The position numbers and the translations under genes were made by a program. Positions 25,705 through 35,235 of a DNA stretch of 64,000 nt are shown here, piece after piece. Below the pieces are notes generated by a model. That model made no database searches. It saw nothing but the letters and a program-made list of their open reading frames with translations, and was not told where the DNA came from. Source of the stretch: Planctomycetota bacterium (GTDB taxonomy: Bacteria > Planctomycetota > GCA-2746535). The stretch covers positions 46,251 through 110,250 of the forward strand of contig NVWA01000021.1 of the NCBI GenBank assembly GCA_002746535.1, in the 5' to 3' direction. Position 1 is the stretch's first letter, and the number at the start of each line of letters is the position of its first letter.

Positions 25705-27153
25705 TTAATTTGTCTTATTCCATTTGATCCATTGATTGGCTGTTTGGAATTGCATACCCAGTGCCATGTTATTAAGTGCACCTACCAATCTAGATTGAAC
25801 TCGAGTCACCCACAAAACTTTTACACTTAACACAATGCCTTCATGAACTGTGGAAACTACTGGTTTCAAAACACCATCTACTACATCATAATCACTTATA
25901 TAATTTCGAGAAGTAGTAAAGGCAACATAACCATCTACTTTTCCAGTTGATCCATTTAAGTTTCCTAGTGCCGCTAAAGCAATTGTTTTATCAGCTAATT
26001 CATACATAAGATCAGCAGTACTTTCGGAAATATCTAAATTCTTGTGGTGCAAATACTTTGTAAGCATGAAAGGGAAATAACCCATATTTAAACTTTTAAC
26101 AGTTTGTGTCGCTAAACTTTTAATATTGTTATCTTTATTGGAGATTGCCATGCTAATAACTGTAGGAAGTAATTCTCTTGAATTTAAATGTGTTGCTATT
26201 TCAAGAGCAAGACTAATTACAGCCTTTGGATTATCTGTTAAAAATGGTTTGATGGAGAAGTGTGTTATTTGATTATTGTTTACCCATTTCTTAATTTTCT
26301 TTTTTCTGAGATCAGCTTTATCGTTGGCGATATCTGAGATGAATTGAGCAATATCATTATTTACTATTTTATTTCTTGTTGAAAAATTAGTATTTTCAGA
26401 AGGTTTGAGTCCTATAGAAATCTTTCGGATATATTTTTGTAGGTCATTATTAAATAGATTTAATTCTGAAATGTTTGTAAGTACATTAGAGTCATTTAAT
26501 AAATTATTATTTATAAATTTTTTGTTTGTTGTTTTTAAATACGAATAAAGTAACCAGCTATGAGCATCAAATATTAATTTTTCCTTAGATTTTTTAGGAT
26601 AAGTAACAACAGCTAAAATCTGTTTGATCTCAGGATTGCTTTTTTTGTCAGATAGTAGTAATGCTAGATAAAGATAGTTCCTTCTGCAAAAGGGATCTGT
26701 TAAGTTATTACTAGCTATATCTATGGCTATTCCTGATTGTAACCATTGACTTGAAATAGCTGAATTTTTTAAAAATATTTCGGCAATTGATTTCTTAAAA
26801 TGAAACTCAGCATAGTCTGATCCTAGAGGGTTTTTGTTTAAAAGTACCGTATTTTTCTTTTTGCTTTTCGCTGATACGATAAAAAATTCTTTATTTAAGG
26901 AGATCATTTTAGGAAATTTTCTGCCATCGTAATAGTAATGTATATGTAATTTTGATGTTTTTAGCTTGAACTTGTTTAGAGACTCAGATAAATTCTGATA
27001 AACCTCATCTGTCCAGTTTTGAACTCGATTTGCATATACATTATTTTTAATATTGTGAATTTTTAGAATATAGGGTTTGGTGGAATCATCGGCAACAATA
27101 TTGGCGAAAAAAAATATACCAAAAAAGTAAAGATACCATTGTTTTGAGATCAT
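25705..27153 (-). CDS. Secreted HEAT-like protein, first gene of the ECF operon
   Basis: 482 residues with a signal peptide (hydrophobic 6-20, ending near FANIVADD). Residues about 95-150 (FKKSIAEIFLKNS...SSQWLQSGIAIDI) have the layout of a gluzincin-type metallopeptidase ('HExxH...P.WL.EGLA') but with the HExxH residues missing, so an inactive fold is possible. Residues about 300-400 look like HEAT/ARM helices (KAVISLALEIATHLNSRELLP; NIKSLATQTVKSLNM). The C-terminus (NNMALGMQFQTANQWIKWNK) is the kind of 'LtG..f.t...W..W' ending I associate with PVC HEAT proteins. It stops 17 bp before the sigma gene, so co-expression is likely. Confidence 0.55.
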   Translation of the reverse strand: MISKQWYLYFFGIFFFANIVADDSTKPYILKIHNIKNNVYANRVQNWTDEVYQNLSESLNKFKLKTSKLHIHYYYDGRKFPKMISLNKEFFIVSAKSKKKNTVLLNKNPLGSDYAEFHFKKSIAEIFLKNSAISSQWLQSGIAIDIASNNLTDPFCRRNYLYLALLLSDKKSNPEIKQILAVVTYPKKSKEKLIFDAHSWLLYSYLKTTNKKFINNNLLNDSNVLTNISELNLFNNDLQKYIRKISIGLKPSENTNFSTRNKIVNNDIAQFISDIANDKADLRKKKIKKWVNNNQITHFSIKPFLTDNPKAVISLALEIATHLNSRELLPTVISMAISNKDNNIKSLATQTVKSLNMGYFPFMLTKYLHHKNLDISESTADLMYELADKTIALAALGNLNGSTGKVDGYVAFTTSRNYISDYDVVDGVLKPVVSTVHEGIVLSVKVLWVTRVQSRLVGALNNMALGMQFQTANQWIKWNKTN

Positions 27154-27383
27154 TAATTTTCCTTAATAACATTAATTTTCTGTATAAGATAGATGACGTT
27201 TAATACCTGCATATGTTCCTTTTTTTGATGGAAATAAAGAAAAACCAAATTGATTGCAGTTTGAAAACTAAGGGCATATGTTAATTTGTTCAGATATATT
27301 GAAGAGTCATTTTGGGAATTTCTTTATCTTTTATGTCATTCCATGGCATTGCCTGTAAAATCCTGCCATTTTTTTGAGAGAGC

Positions 27384-29066
27384 ATGACTGGATTCCAATT
27401 TTTTAAAGATCTTAATTTATCTGATTCATTATTAAAATCGATTAATGAAAAAGGGTATGAAAAACCAACCCAAATTCAATCAGAAACAATTCCATTATTA
27501 TTAGCAGGTTCAGATTTAATTGGGCAAGCTCAAACCGGAACGGGAAAAACGGCTGCCTTTGCTTTGCCTTTATTGGAAAAAATAGAGGAAGGTGCAAGCA
27601 AATTACCTCAAATTTTGGTAATGGCTCCTACAAGAGAGCTTGCCATTCAAGTAGCGGAATCATTTCGAGTTTATGGAAAATATTTAACAAAATTTAATGT
27701 TGCGACCATATATGGAGGTCAACATTATGATATTCAATTCAAACAATTGAAAAAAAATCCTCAGGTAGTTGTTGGTACTCCGGGCAGAATGTTGGATCAC
27801 ATTAATCGTAAAACATTAAATTTAAATAATGTCAAAGGTTTTGTGTTAGATGAAGCTGATGAAATGTTAAAGATGGGCTTTATTGAAGACGTTGAGAAAG
27901 TTTTAGGATGTATTCATCAATCAGCCCAAATTGCTATGTTTTCAGCAACGATGCCACCAGCAATTAAAAAAATTGCAAAAAAGTATTTAAAAGATCCAGA
28001 AGAAGTTCATATTGCTTCAACGGAAAAGATATCAGAACAAATTGATCAGAAATATTTACCGCTAAAGAGCAATCAAAAAAACTCAGCTTTGATTAGGATT
28101 TTAGAAAGTGAAGAAATATCAGGTGCTTTAATATTTGTTAAAACGAAAGCTACAACAGTAAGTTTATCAGATGTATTAGAGACAAAAGGGTTTTCTGTAT
28201 CGCCATTAAATGGTGATATGACACAAAGTCATCGAGAAGAGACATTAAGAAGATTAAAAAATAGCAAACTAGATGTGATTGTAGCAACTGATGTAGCTGC
28301 AAGAGGTCTTGATGTTGAGCATTTAAATTTAGTCGTAAATTACGATATTCCTTTCGAAGCAGAATCTTATGTTCATCGAATTGGCAGAACCGGAAGAGCC
28401 GGTAGAGAAGGTAAAGCAATATCTTTTGTCACCAAACGCGATATAGGCTTGCTTAGAGCAATAGAAAGAACGGTGAAGAAGAAAATTGGTTTAATGAAAC
28501 TTCCAACAGTAGATGATATCATTGAATTAAGAAGAGGTCGATTTAAACAAAAAATATATGACCAAATGAAGGATGTTGACTTAGACTTTTATAAAGCCAT
28601 ATTCGAGGAAATGATTGAAGAAGGTGATAAAGATCCACTTGATTTATCTGCGACGCTATGTTCTATGGCTCAAGGTGGCAATGCCTTGCAGTTATCTCAG
28701 AAAATGGATGACATCAAAATATTAGATCCATTTGAAGATAGTAAATCAAAACGATCAAAACCAGATAGTAGAAGAAAAGGTAAAGGATCAAAAAAAGCAT
28801 TTCAGAAAATTAAATTAAATACCTATAGAGTAGATTTGGGTAATGATGATGGGATTAGGAAAAGAGAACTTGTTAAGGCAATCATAAATGCTACCGGAAT
28901 TGATGGTGATTTTATTGGTAGAGTTGTCTTGAAGGATAAATATAGCACTGTAGATTTACCGGCTGATTTACCTAAAAAGAATTTAAATGATCTGAAAAAT
29001 GCTTCCTACAAATCTAAAAAGTTAAATATTAAAAAATTTAACTCTACACCAAGAAAAGATAAGTAA
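27384..29066 (+). CDS. DEAD-box ATP-dependent RNA helicase
   Basis: 560 residues. All core motifs are visible: FQFFKDLNLSD and the Q motif (GYEKPTQIQ), AQTGTGKT (about 49-56), PTRELAIQ, TPGRMLDH, DEADEM (about 157-162), SATMP, and HRIGRTGRAGR in the second RecA domain. The C-terminal ~90 residues (TYRVDLGNDDGIRKRELVKAI...VVLKDKYSTVDLPADLP) match the DbpA/CsdA-type RNA-binding domain, so ribosome assembly or cold adaptation is the likely job. Family members are often named deaD/csdA. It ends one base before the convergent WecA-like gene. Confidence 0.92.
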   Translation: MTGFQFFKDLNLSDSLLKSINEKGYEKPTQIQSETIPLLLAGSDLIGQAQTGTGKTAAFALPLLEKIEEGASKLPQILVMAPTRELAIQVAESFRVYGKYLTKFNVATIYGGQHYDIQFKQLKKNPQVVVGTPGRMLDHINRKTLNLNNVKGFVLDEADEMLKMGFIEDVEKVLGCIHQSAQIAMFSATMPPAIKKIAKKYLKDPEEVHIASTEKISEQIDQKYLPLKSNQKNSALIRILESEEISGALIFVKTKATTVSLSDVLETKGFSVSPLNGDMTQSHREETLRRLKNSKLDVIVATDVAARGLDVEHLNLVVNYDIPFEAESYVHRIGRTGRAGREGKAISFVTKRDIGLLRAIERTVKKKIGLMKLPTVDDIIELRRGRFKQKIYDQMKDVDLDFYKAIFEEMIEEGDKDPLDLSATLCSMAQGGNALQLSQKMDDIKILDPFEDSKSKRSKPDSRRKGKGSKKAFQKIKLNTYRVDLGNDDGIRKRELVKAIINATGIDGDFIGRVVLKDKYSTVDLPADLPKKNLNDLKNASYKSKKLNIKKFNSTPRKDK

Positions 29067-29067
29067 T

Positions 29068-30510
29068 TTATTGTTTTATTTCAATCTGACTTAAAACAAT
29101 ATTTAAGTTTTGGCAGATAGTTTGTAGGCAAAGTTCTCGTTCGAGTTCAGCATTGTAAAATTCTTTGTTAATATATTGAAAATAAATTGTTCCTTTAATA
29201 CCCGTCAATGAAAATTTTATATCTGTTTGTTCAGGTAAGACCTCATCACCAAGTTGAATAATAATCTTATCATCCATTCTAATGGCTAATCCTTTGATTT
29301 CATTTTCTTCCATTACCCATTGAAGTAAATGTTCAACTTCTGATACATTTTGCACAAGCTCAAGTTTTAAATCCATGAATTTTTGGAAATGTAATAGTGT
29401 TTTCGTTTTATTTTTTTGAAGTTTGGTGATTTCTGAAATGGCTTCTCTGTATTGAAACTTCTTATATATATACAGTAGAATGCCAATATAAAGAAGAGCC
29501 GTAGCTAATAATCCACCTTCATTTCGCCGAAAGATCATGATGCCACAAACACCACCACATAACCCAAGGAAATAAATGAATAAAACACTAATCTTGGGGT
29601 TCCAAGAAAAGTAAGTTAGCAGTTTATGATGGATATGAGATTTATCGGGTCTGAAGATACTGCTTCCTTTTGCCGTTCGTCGTATCACGGCTAAAGTGAA
29701 ATCTAGAATAGGGTAAAATAAAATTGATATGGTTACGAACAATGACACACTATTGATAAAATGCTCACCATCAGGAGTCTTTAAACTAGGTGCTTTTAAA
29801 GCAAAAAGAGCTAAATTGTACCCGAGAAATAAACTGCCCGTGTCACCTAAAAATATTTTTGCTGGATTAAAATTATAAACTAAAAACCCTAGAAGTGAGC
29901 CTGTAAAAAGTAGGGATACAATCATATAATCAATTCTTTGGTGATACCAAAAAATATAAGCACAAGCAGCAAACGCAATTAAACAAATCCCTGATGCGGC
30001 ACCATCCATTCCATCGATCATGTTAACAGCATTGGTTGTGCCGACAATAACTAAAACCGTAAATGGGATAGAGATTAATCCCAGTTCGATTGATCCATCA
30101 ATAAGTGGTAAGGATATTGATTCAATTCGCCAACCCATTAAACAAGCTAAGATAGCTGCACCAAATTGGAAAATGAATTTTTCTTTGGCGCCAAAACCAA
30201 TGCGATCATCTAGAAAACCGAGCATAATCATGATGAATGACCCACCTAATAATGCAATCCATTCTCGATTAAAAGATAAACCACTCTTAATAAAAAAATG
30301 ATCTGTAGCGGGTGCTAAAATGGCAACTGTTATGAAAACAGCTAATCCACCTAAAAGTGGTATGGGTGTTTTATGAATTTTTCGTACACCTGGATGATCT
30401 ACAATATCTAATTTAATACCTAACTTTATTATAAATGGAGTCAGTATTAAGGTGCCAATAAAACCAGAAATAACGGCTGTGAATAAAATAGTCCAAAAAG
30501 ACAAAAGCAA
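29068..30510 (-). CDS. WecA/TagO-like polyprenyl-phosphate sugar-1-phosphate transferase with C-terminal extension
   Basis: 480 residues; the start is a TTG at 30510 with AGGA upstream, since no ATG occurs early. The membrane domain (to about 340) holds DHPGVRKIHKTPIPLLGG, GFLDDRIG, NAVNMIDGMDGAASG and FLGDTGSLFLGY, the Asp-rich and substrate motifs of the MraY/WecA superfamily. It joins a sugar phosphate, probably GlcNAc- or GalNAc-1-P, to undecaprenyl phosphate to start surface polysaccharide synthesis. The last ~140 residues (a Lys-rich helix, then a mixed alpha/beta part) are extra compared with the ~350-residue family and could be regulatory. Confidence 0.88.
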   Translation of the reverse strand: MLLSFWTILFTAVISGFIGTLILTPFIIKLGIKLDIVDHPGVRKIHKTPIPLLGGLAVFITVAILAPATDHFFIKSGLSFNREWIALLGGSFIMIMLGFLDDRIGFGAKEKFIFQFGAAILACLMGWRIESISLPLIDGSIELGLISIPFTVLVIVGTTNAVNMIDGMDGAASGICLIAFAACAYIFWYHQRIDYMIVSLLFTGSLLGFLVYNFNPAKIFLGDTGSLFLGYNLALFALKAPSLKTPDGEHFINSVSLFVTISILFYPILDFTLAVIRRTAKGSSIFRPDKSHIHHKLLTYFSWNPKISVLFIYFLGLCGGVCGIMIFRRNEGGLLATALLYIGILLYIYKKFQYREAISEITKLQKNKTKTLLHFQKFMDLKLELVQNVSEVEHLLQWVMEENEIKGLAIRMDDKIIIQLGDEVLPEQTDIKFSLTGIKGTIYFQYINKEFYNAELERELCLQTICQNLNIVLSQIEIKQ

Positions 30511-30748
30511 AGATTCCTAAGTATTTGTTTATTAGGGTGTCATTATAGTAATATCACATATAGAATCGAATTGAATTATTAAGTTAAGTATCAAATAATA
30601 TAAGAATATATGGTTAAATAATTGTTCGTAATTTATGTCTGAATTTTGATATTAGCAAAATAATAAAAATTTAATCGATTAATTATTGAATTGAATTCTT
30701 TAGGTCTAAAATATTGATTTTATTTCAAATCAATTCGAAAGCCTATAT

Positions 30749-32269
30749 ATGGAAATTCCATTTTTATCTCCTCACCCACAAAAAATCAGATCAAATAACA
30801 AAACGATGAAATTACCCATGAATATTTCTGTTAAATCAAATATCTCTAAAGATCCGCAATTAATTTTTTTGAAAAATGATTTAAAACAGTTAGGCGGAGT
30901 AAAGATATTATCATCGGGGGGATTTCAGATTTCATTAATGAAGCAAAAAATTAAAGCCAAATCAGAAGAGGCTTATACTTTAGAAATTACTTCAAAAGGT
31001 GCAAAAATTAAATCGAACAGCAACAAAGGACTTTTTTATGGAATCCAAACATTTCTACAATTGTTTTTATTAAATGAAGATGGCAAAATACCATTAGTTT
31101 TAATAGAGGATTGCCCACAATATAACACTCGTAGTTTTATGATTGATTTAGGTCGTTCAACATTTTCATTCGAATATATAAAAAGAATCATAAGAATATT
31201 GAGTCGATTAAAAATGAATACATTACACATCCATCTCTGCGATGATCAGTTAGGTGGATTAAGATTTAAAAAACTTCCCTTGGGAAAAGAGAATCCATAT
31301 GCGATTACTATTGCAGAATTAAAAAAAATTGTGACTTACGCTAGGAAATATCACGTTACCATAATACCTGAAGTTGAGTGTTGGGGTCATGCGGGTTCTA
31401 TGATTTATCATTACCCTGAATTGTTGGGTGGCCCTGGAATGTGGGGTGGAGCTAGTTTTGCCATTGGAGAGAAGTTATATGAATTGTTTGATAAAGTTTT
31501 TGATGAGCTTATACCTGTATTAGAAAAAGATTGTCAAATTCATGTAGGATTAGATGAAGCTATATGGATATTGTGTAAAAGTATTCCTGAAGAAAAAAAG
31601 AAGGAATATACTCCGTCGACATTAGTTCAAAGAATTTATGAAATACTTGAATCTAAAGGAAAAAAATACAAGAAAAATATTAAAATGCATTTGTGGGCCG
31701 ACCATGGTGGACGTCCAATACCAAAACACATTCAAGATAAAGTTGTTGTTCAGCCGTGGATGTATTTTGAATGCAGAGAAGATGATATCACAGAAAAAAT
31801 TAAAAGATTTAGTGGTAAAAACAAAACGCCATTTCTTATGGGAGGGGGGATGAGTTCAAGGCATTATCATGGTCATTTTGGAGCGACAAAAATTTGGTGT
31901 GAGAAAGGAATGAAGTCCCCTAATGTTGAAGGTGTCACTATTTGCATGTGGGAGGGAAATGACTTGTCAAGCCATATGGCTGGATTATATGGCGGTGCAA
32001 ATTGTGCTTGGAATCCAAAAGCACCAAATTTAAATTATCAAAAAAATGATACGTATAGAGAGAAGTCTTATGGTTTGCTTGAATGGTACATGCGAACTTG
32101 GCAGCAAATATTTCAAGATGCTGATACAGAAGCCATCAATGAAGATAGAGGACCTGAAGTCAATAGGGGATTCTTTTGTTGGGGAAAAAATGCTGGCAAA
32201 GAAGTTGCGCCAACCGCAAATCTAACATTCGAGCGGGATATGACTGATGCTGAAAATATGGAACAGTAG
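30749..32269 (+). CDS. GH20 family beta-N-acetylhexosaminidase, apparently cytoplasmic
   Basis: 506 residues. An N-terminal alpha/beta domain (about 25-125) precedes a TIM barrel that starts RSFMIDLGRSTFSFEYIKR. The catalytic pair is in HVGLDEAIW (Asp269-Glu270), which fits the H-x-G-x-D-E signature of GH20; HIHLCDDQ near 160 and EVECWGHAG near 208 are further conserved segments. There is no signal peptide, unlike most family members, so it probably recycles imported or internal GlcNAc/GalNAc glycans, or is exported by an unseen route. The next gene is convergent, ending directly adjacent. Confidence 0.85.
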   Translation: MEIPFLSPHPQKIRSNNKTMKLPMNISVKSNISKDPQLIFLKNDLKQLGGVKILSSGGFQISLMKQKIKAKSEEAYTLEITSKGAKIKSNSNKGLFYGIQTFLQLFLLNEDGKIPLVLIEDCPQYNTRSFMIDLGRSTFSFEYIKRIIRILSRLKMNTLHIHLCDDQLGGLRFKKLPLGKENPYAITIAELKKIVTYARKYHVTIIPEVECWGHAGSMIYHYPELLGGPGMWGGASFAIGEKLYELFDKVFDELIPVLEKDCQIHVGLDEAIWILCKSIPEEKKKEYTPSTLVQRIYEILESKGKKYKKNIKMHLWADHGGRPIPKHIQDKVVVQPWMYFECREDDITEKIKRFSGKNKTPFLMGGGMSSRHYHGHFGATKIWCEKGMKSPNVEGVTICMWEGNDLSSHMAGLYGGANCAWNPKAPNLNYQKNDTYREKSYGLLEWYMRTWQQIFQDADTEAINEDRGPEVNRGFFCWGKNAGKEVAPTANLTFERDMTDAENMEQ

Positions 32270-33127
32270 TCATTTTGGTTTTATCGATATAACTCTAATC
32301 ATTAATAATATGCCGGTGATACCGAAAACTTGATTTGTGGTTAGCAATTCATTATCGAGCCAGCCCCAAGTCAATGCTATTATAGGAATAATATAACTTG
32401 TGACAGAAGCAATCAGGGGACCTTCAATCATAACAATATTGTAAAACCAATACAAGGCAATGGCTGACATAAAAACACCTAAAATTAACAGTGAAAATAT
32501 TGCTTCATTTAAATGCTCCTCACTTTTTATTTCAAAATATAATAAGTTTAAAGGAAGCAATACAATGGCTGCTAATGCAGAGCAAGTCATAGTAAATGGT
32601 AGCGGATCAACAGATTTGTAATATTTTTTAATGTAGATATTAGAGAGTGTGTAGCTGAGTGGTACTGTTAAAGCTAATAATATTCCTCCAATAGTAATTA
32701 CATCTTTATCTAAACGATCGATGAAAAGTAAGAATGAAAAACATAATCCTCCGATGATACCAATTATTTGATATTTATTGATTGATCCTTCTAGAAGTAG
32801 GTACGAAAAAAATAAAGTAAACAAGGGCAAGAACGCTAACATCATACCTATGAATCCACTGCCATAATCGCTTATTAAATACGGTTGAATAAAAAAAGGA
32901 AAACAAAATCCAAAAATAATGACAAACCATAATTTTATAAATTCTTCTTTTTTGGGTATCCAGAATCTTTTTTTTATAACACAGATGATTAATAATGTTA
33001 AGCATGCTATTAATACTCTAGACGTTGCGATTGTAATGGGGTGGAAAACTACTTCGGCTTTTTTCATCAGAAGAAATCCGGACCCCCAAATACATGCAAT
33101 AATAAAAATATAAATTTGATTTTTCAA
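32270..33127 (-). CDS. EamA/DMT-superfamily transporter
   Basis: 285 residues with ten hydrophobic helices in two homologous halves, each an EamA unit: IWGSGFLLMKKAE near the N-terminus is the classic DMT start, and PLSYTLSNIYIKKYYK begins the second half. Such proteins export amino acids or metabolites; the substrate cannot be deduced. The stop codon is directly adjacent to that of the GH20 gene. Confidence 0.85.
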   Translation of the reverse strand: MKNQIYIFIIACIWGSGFLLMKKAEVVFHPITIATSRVLIACLTLLIICVIKKRFWIPKKEEFIKLWFVIIFGFCFPFFIQPYLISDYGSGFIGMMLAFLPLFTLFFSYLLLEGSINKYQIIGIIGGLCFSFLLFIDRLDKDVITIGGILLALTVPLSYTLSNIYIKKYYKSVDPLPFTMTCSALAAIVLLPLNLLYFEIKSEEHLNEAIFSLLILGVFMSAIALYWFYNIVMIEGPLIASVTSYIIPIIALTWGWLDNELLTTNQVFGITGILLMIRVISIKPK

Positions 33128-33239
33128 TAGATCAACTTAATGCAATAGTGTAAAAATATTAGTGGAGAAAATTTTATGATTGTACTTTTTTAGAATCGAT
33201 TTATAAATGATTTGTGGCAATTATTGAGATATATTATTT

Positions 33240-33557
33240 ATGCATGAAGATACGTTGAAAAAGATTATTGTTGTTGGCAATTACTCTAAAATACGAGATA
33301 CGTTAATTAATATTGCTCAATACCCTGACAAACCTTTTGTTTTTATGAAAACAGGACTCTCAAAATGGGGCAATGGAGAAGTTTTTAAGTTTGGTTACCG
33401 ATATGAATCATCGAAAGAATTGCTTGCCGATAATAACTACACAATGTTCAAATTTAGAAATTTATCGAAAGTAGGTAATATCCAAATTTCTTTTAAGGCG
33501 CTGAATGTTGTAATGGAAGATAAGATATTGAATTATCTGAAATCAACAACGATTTAA
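33240..33557 (+). CDS. Hypothetical small protein
   Basis: 105 residues, soluble, with no signal peptide, Cys motif or family I recognise. The segment VFMKTGLSKWGNGEVFKFGY and the regular alpha/beta alternation suggest a folded domain. The start ATG lacks a strong SD, so the true start could be internal. It lies between two minus-strand genes. Confidence 0.5.
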   Translation: MHEDTLKKIIVVGNYSKIRDTLINIAQYPDKPFVFMKTGLSKWGNGEVFKFGYRYESSKELLADNNYTMFKFRNLSKVGNIQISFKALNVVMEDKILNYLKSTTI

Positions 33558-33561
33558 GAAA

Positions 33562-34167
33562 TCAATCGGGAATTTGTTTGAGGGGTATTTGTTCTAATTC
33601 AATGACTTTGTCATTTAGTTTTTTAATTTCTTTTTTTAAATCTTTAACTTCTATTATTAAATCTTTGATATATTGAGTTTTCTCTTTTAAATCGGTTGAA
33701 TTTAATTTTTCGCTATTTTTGTGGAATAGTTTTAATTTTTCATCAAGGCCAATATTTTTTTGTTGGTATTCATTGATGAGTTTATTTTTATCTTCTAAAT
33801 TATTATTTAATGACTTTTGTAATTTCTTTAGATTTAAAATCTCTAATGAGAGTGCTTTTTGTTTTTCTTCAAATGAATTTAAAGAGTTCTTTTTATTGTT
33901 AATCTCATCAAGTTGCTTAGCGATTACTGACTTTTGCAATTTTATTCTTTTGTTAGCGAAAATTAATTCAGATTTTAGTTTTTCTAAATCAATTGCTAAG
34001 GCATTGCTATCGAGACTTTTTTTGATGAGATTCTGTGTTTCAACTTCTTTTGTTGTTATAGGTACATACGGTTTATCATTGTCAGATGGACAGCCGATTA
34101 ATAAATATCCAATCAGCAGACATAACAACAAATTGGTATAAATTCTTTTGAATTTCATTTGCTTCAA
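33562..34167 (-). CDS. Coiled-coil lipoprotein
   Basis: 201 residues. A signal peptide ends in the lipobox LLIGC (Cys about 26). From residue 45 to the end the protein is a nearly continuous coiled coil rich in Lys, Leu, Glu and Asn (SELIFANKRIKLQKSVI...KKEIKKLNDKVIELEQI). No enzymatic motif. A structural or tethering role in the cell envelope is likely. It stops five bases before the convergent small gene. Confidence 0.65.
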   Translation of the reverse strand: MKQMKFKRIYTNLLLCLLIGYLLIGCPSDNDKPYVPITTKEVETQNLIKKSLDSNALAIDLEKLKSELIFANKRIKLQKSVIAKQLDEINNKKNSLNSFEEKQKALSLEILNLKKLQKSLNNNLEDKNKLINEYQQKNIGLDEKLKLFHKNSEKLNSTDLKEKTQYIKDLIIEVKDLKKEIKKLNDKVIELEQIPLKQIPD

Positions 34168-34241
34168 TTTTTAAAATCAAACCTGAAAGTATATCTATTA
34201 TTTAATGAATCTCTATTGATATGTGAAATCCATAAAGTTAG

Positions 34242-34272
34242 AAAAAGGGAGTACTAAAAGTATTCCCTTTTT
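34242..34272 (-). terminator. Rho-independent terminator downstream of the SPFH gene
   Basis: Stem AAAAAGGGA...TCCCTTTTT with GTAC/GTAT continuing the helix and a ~5-base loop; a T-run follows on the minus strand after the stem. It lies 6 bases beyond the stop of the SPFH gene and, being symmetrical, could serve both strands. Confidence 0.7.
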
Positions 34273-34277
34273 TTATT

Positions 34278-35219
34278 TTATTTTGATTGAAATAAATCTT
34301 TAATTGACCCTAAGCTAGCTAATGTTGCAGTTGCTTCGTAAGGGATATAGACTTTATCTCCTTCGCCTTGTGTAAACTTGCCAAATTTCTCTAAATAATT
34401 AATCGCTGTCAAATATTGAATTGCTAACTGCGGTGTTCCGGCTTTATCAATAATCTGTTGAATGGCGGTTGCTTGTGCCTCGGCAATAGCTTTGATGGCA
34501 TTGGCTTCACCAACGGCATTTCTAATTTGTGCTTCTTTTTCACCTTCGGCATAATTTATTTTTTCTTGCATCATACCTTCTGATCTAGCAACTCGAGCTT
34601 CTTTATCACCTTGAGCTTCTAAAACAGCAGCTCTTCTATTTCTTTCGGCTTGCATTTGTTTTTCCATTGCTTCTTGAATATCTTTTGGAGGCTGAATATT
34701 TCTTAATTCAACTCGGTTTACTTTTAATCCCCATTTGTCAGTTGCTTCATCTAGAATCGTTTTCAATTTAGAGTTGATGTGGTCTCTTGAACTTAAAGTT
34801 TGATCGAGTTCCATTTCGCCAATTAAACTTCTTAAAGATGTTTGCGCTAACTGAGATACAGCAGCAGGTAAGTTGGCTACTTCATATAAGGCCTTTTTTG
34901 TATCGGTGATTTGGACGTACATGATGGCATCAATTAATATAGAAACATTATCTCTAGTAATCACATTTTGTTCAGGAATATCTAATACAGCTTCTCTAAT
35001 GTCAATACGAGTACTCATGTGAATAATCCCATTCGTAACCCAATAACAGGGTCTGGCTGCTTGAAGGAAAGGAATGATGATTTTCAGACCTGGACCCAAT
35101 GTTCGATGATAAGTTCCTAAATTTTCTACTATGATCTGTTGACTTTGTTGAACAATCACCACACCTTTGGCAATTATGATCACTATAAACAATAAAAATG
35201 CACCGATAACGTATTCCAT
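34278..35219 (-). CDS. SPFH/Band 7 (stomatin-like, QmcA-type) membrane protein
   Basis: 313 residues: an N-terminal TM helix (about 3-20), then the SPFH domain (IIVENLGTYHRTLGPGLKIIIPFLQAA, DIPEQNVITRDNVSILIDA, EMELDQTLSSRDHIN) and a charged, Ala/Glu-rich helix (EKQMQAERNRRAAVLEAQGDKEA) that oligomerises in this family. It forms large rings or scaffolds at membrane microdomains. The upstream NfeD-like gene is its usual partner and is 16 bp away. GGAG precedes the ATG. Confidence 0.9.
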   Translation of the reverse strand: MEYVIGAFLLFIVIIIAKGVVIVQQSQQIIVENLGTYHRTLGPGLKIIIPFLQAARPCYWVTNGIIHMSTRIDIREAVLDIPEQNVITRDNVSILIDAIMYVQITDTKKALYEVANLPAAVSQLAQTSLRSLIGEMELDQTLSSRDHINSKLKTILDEATDKWGLKVNRVELRNIQPPKDIQEAMEKQMQAERNRRAAVLEAQGDKEARVARSEGMMQEKINYAEGEKEAQIRNAVGEANAIKAIAEAQATAIQQIIDKAGTPQLAIQYLTAINYLEKFGKFTQGEGDKVYIPYEATATLASLGSIKDLFQSK

Positions 35220-35235
35220 TTTGATTCTCCTTCTT

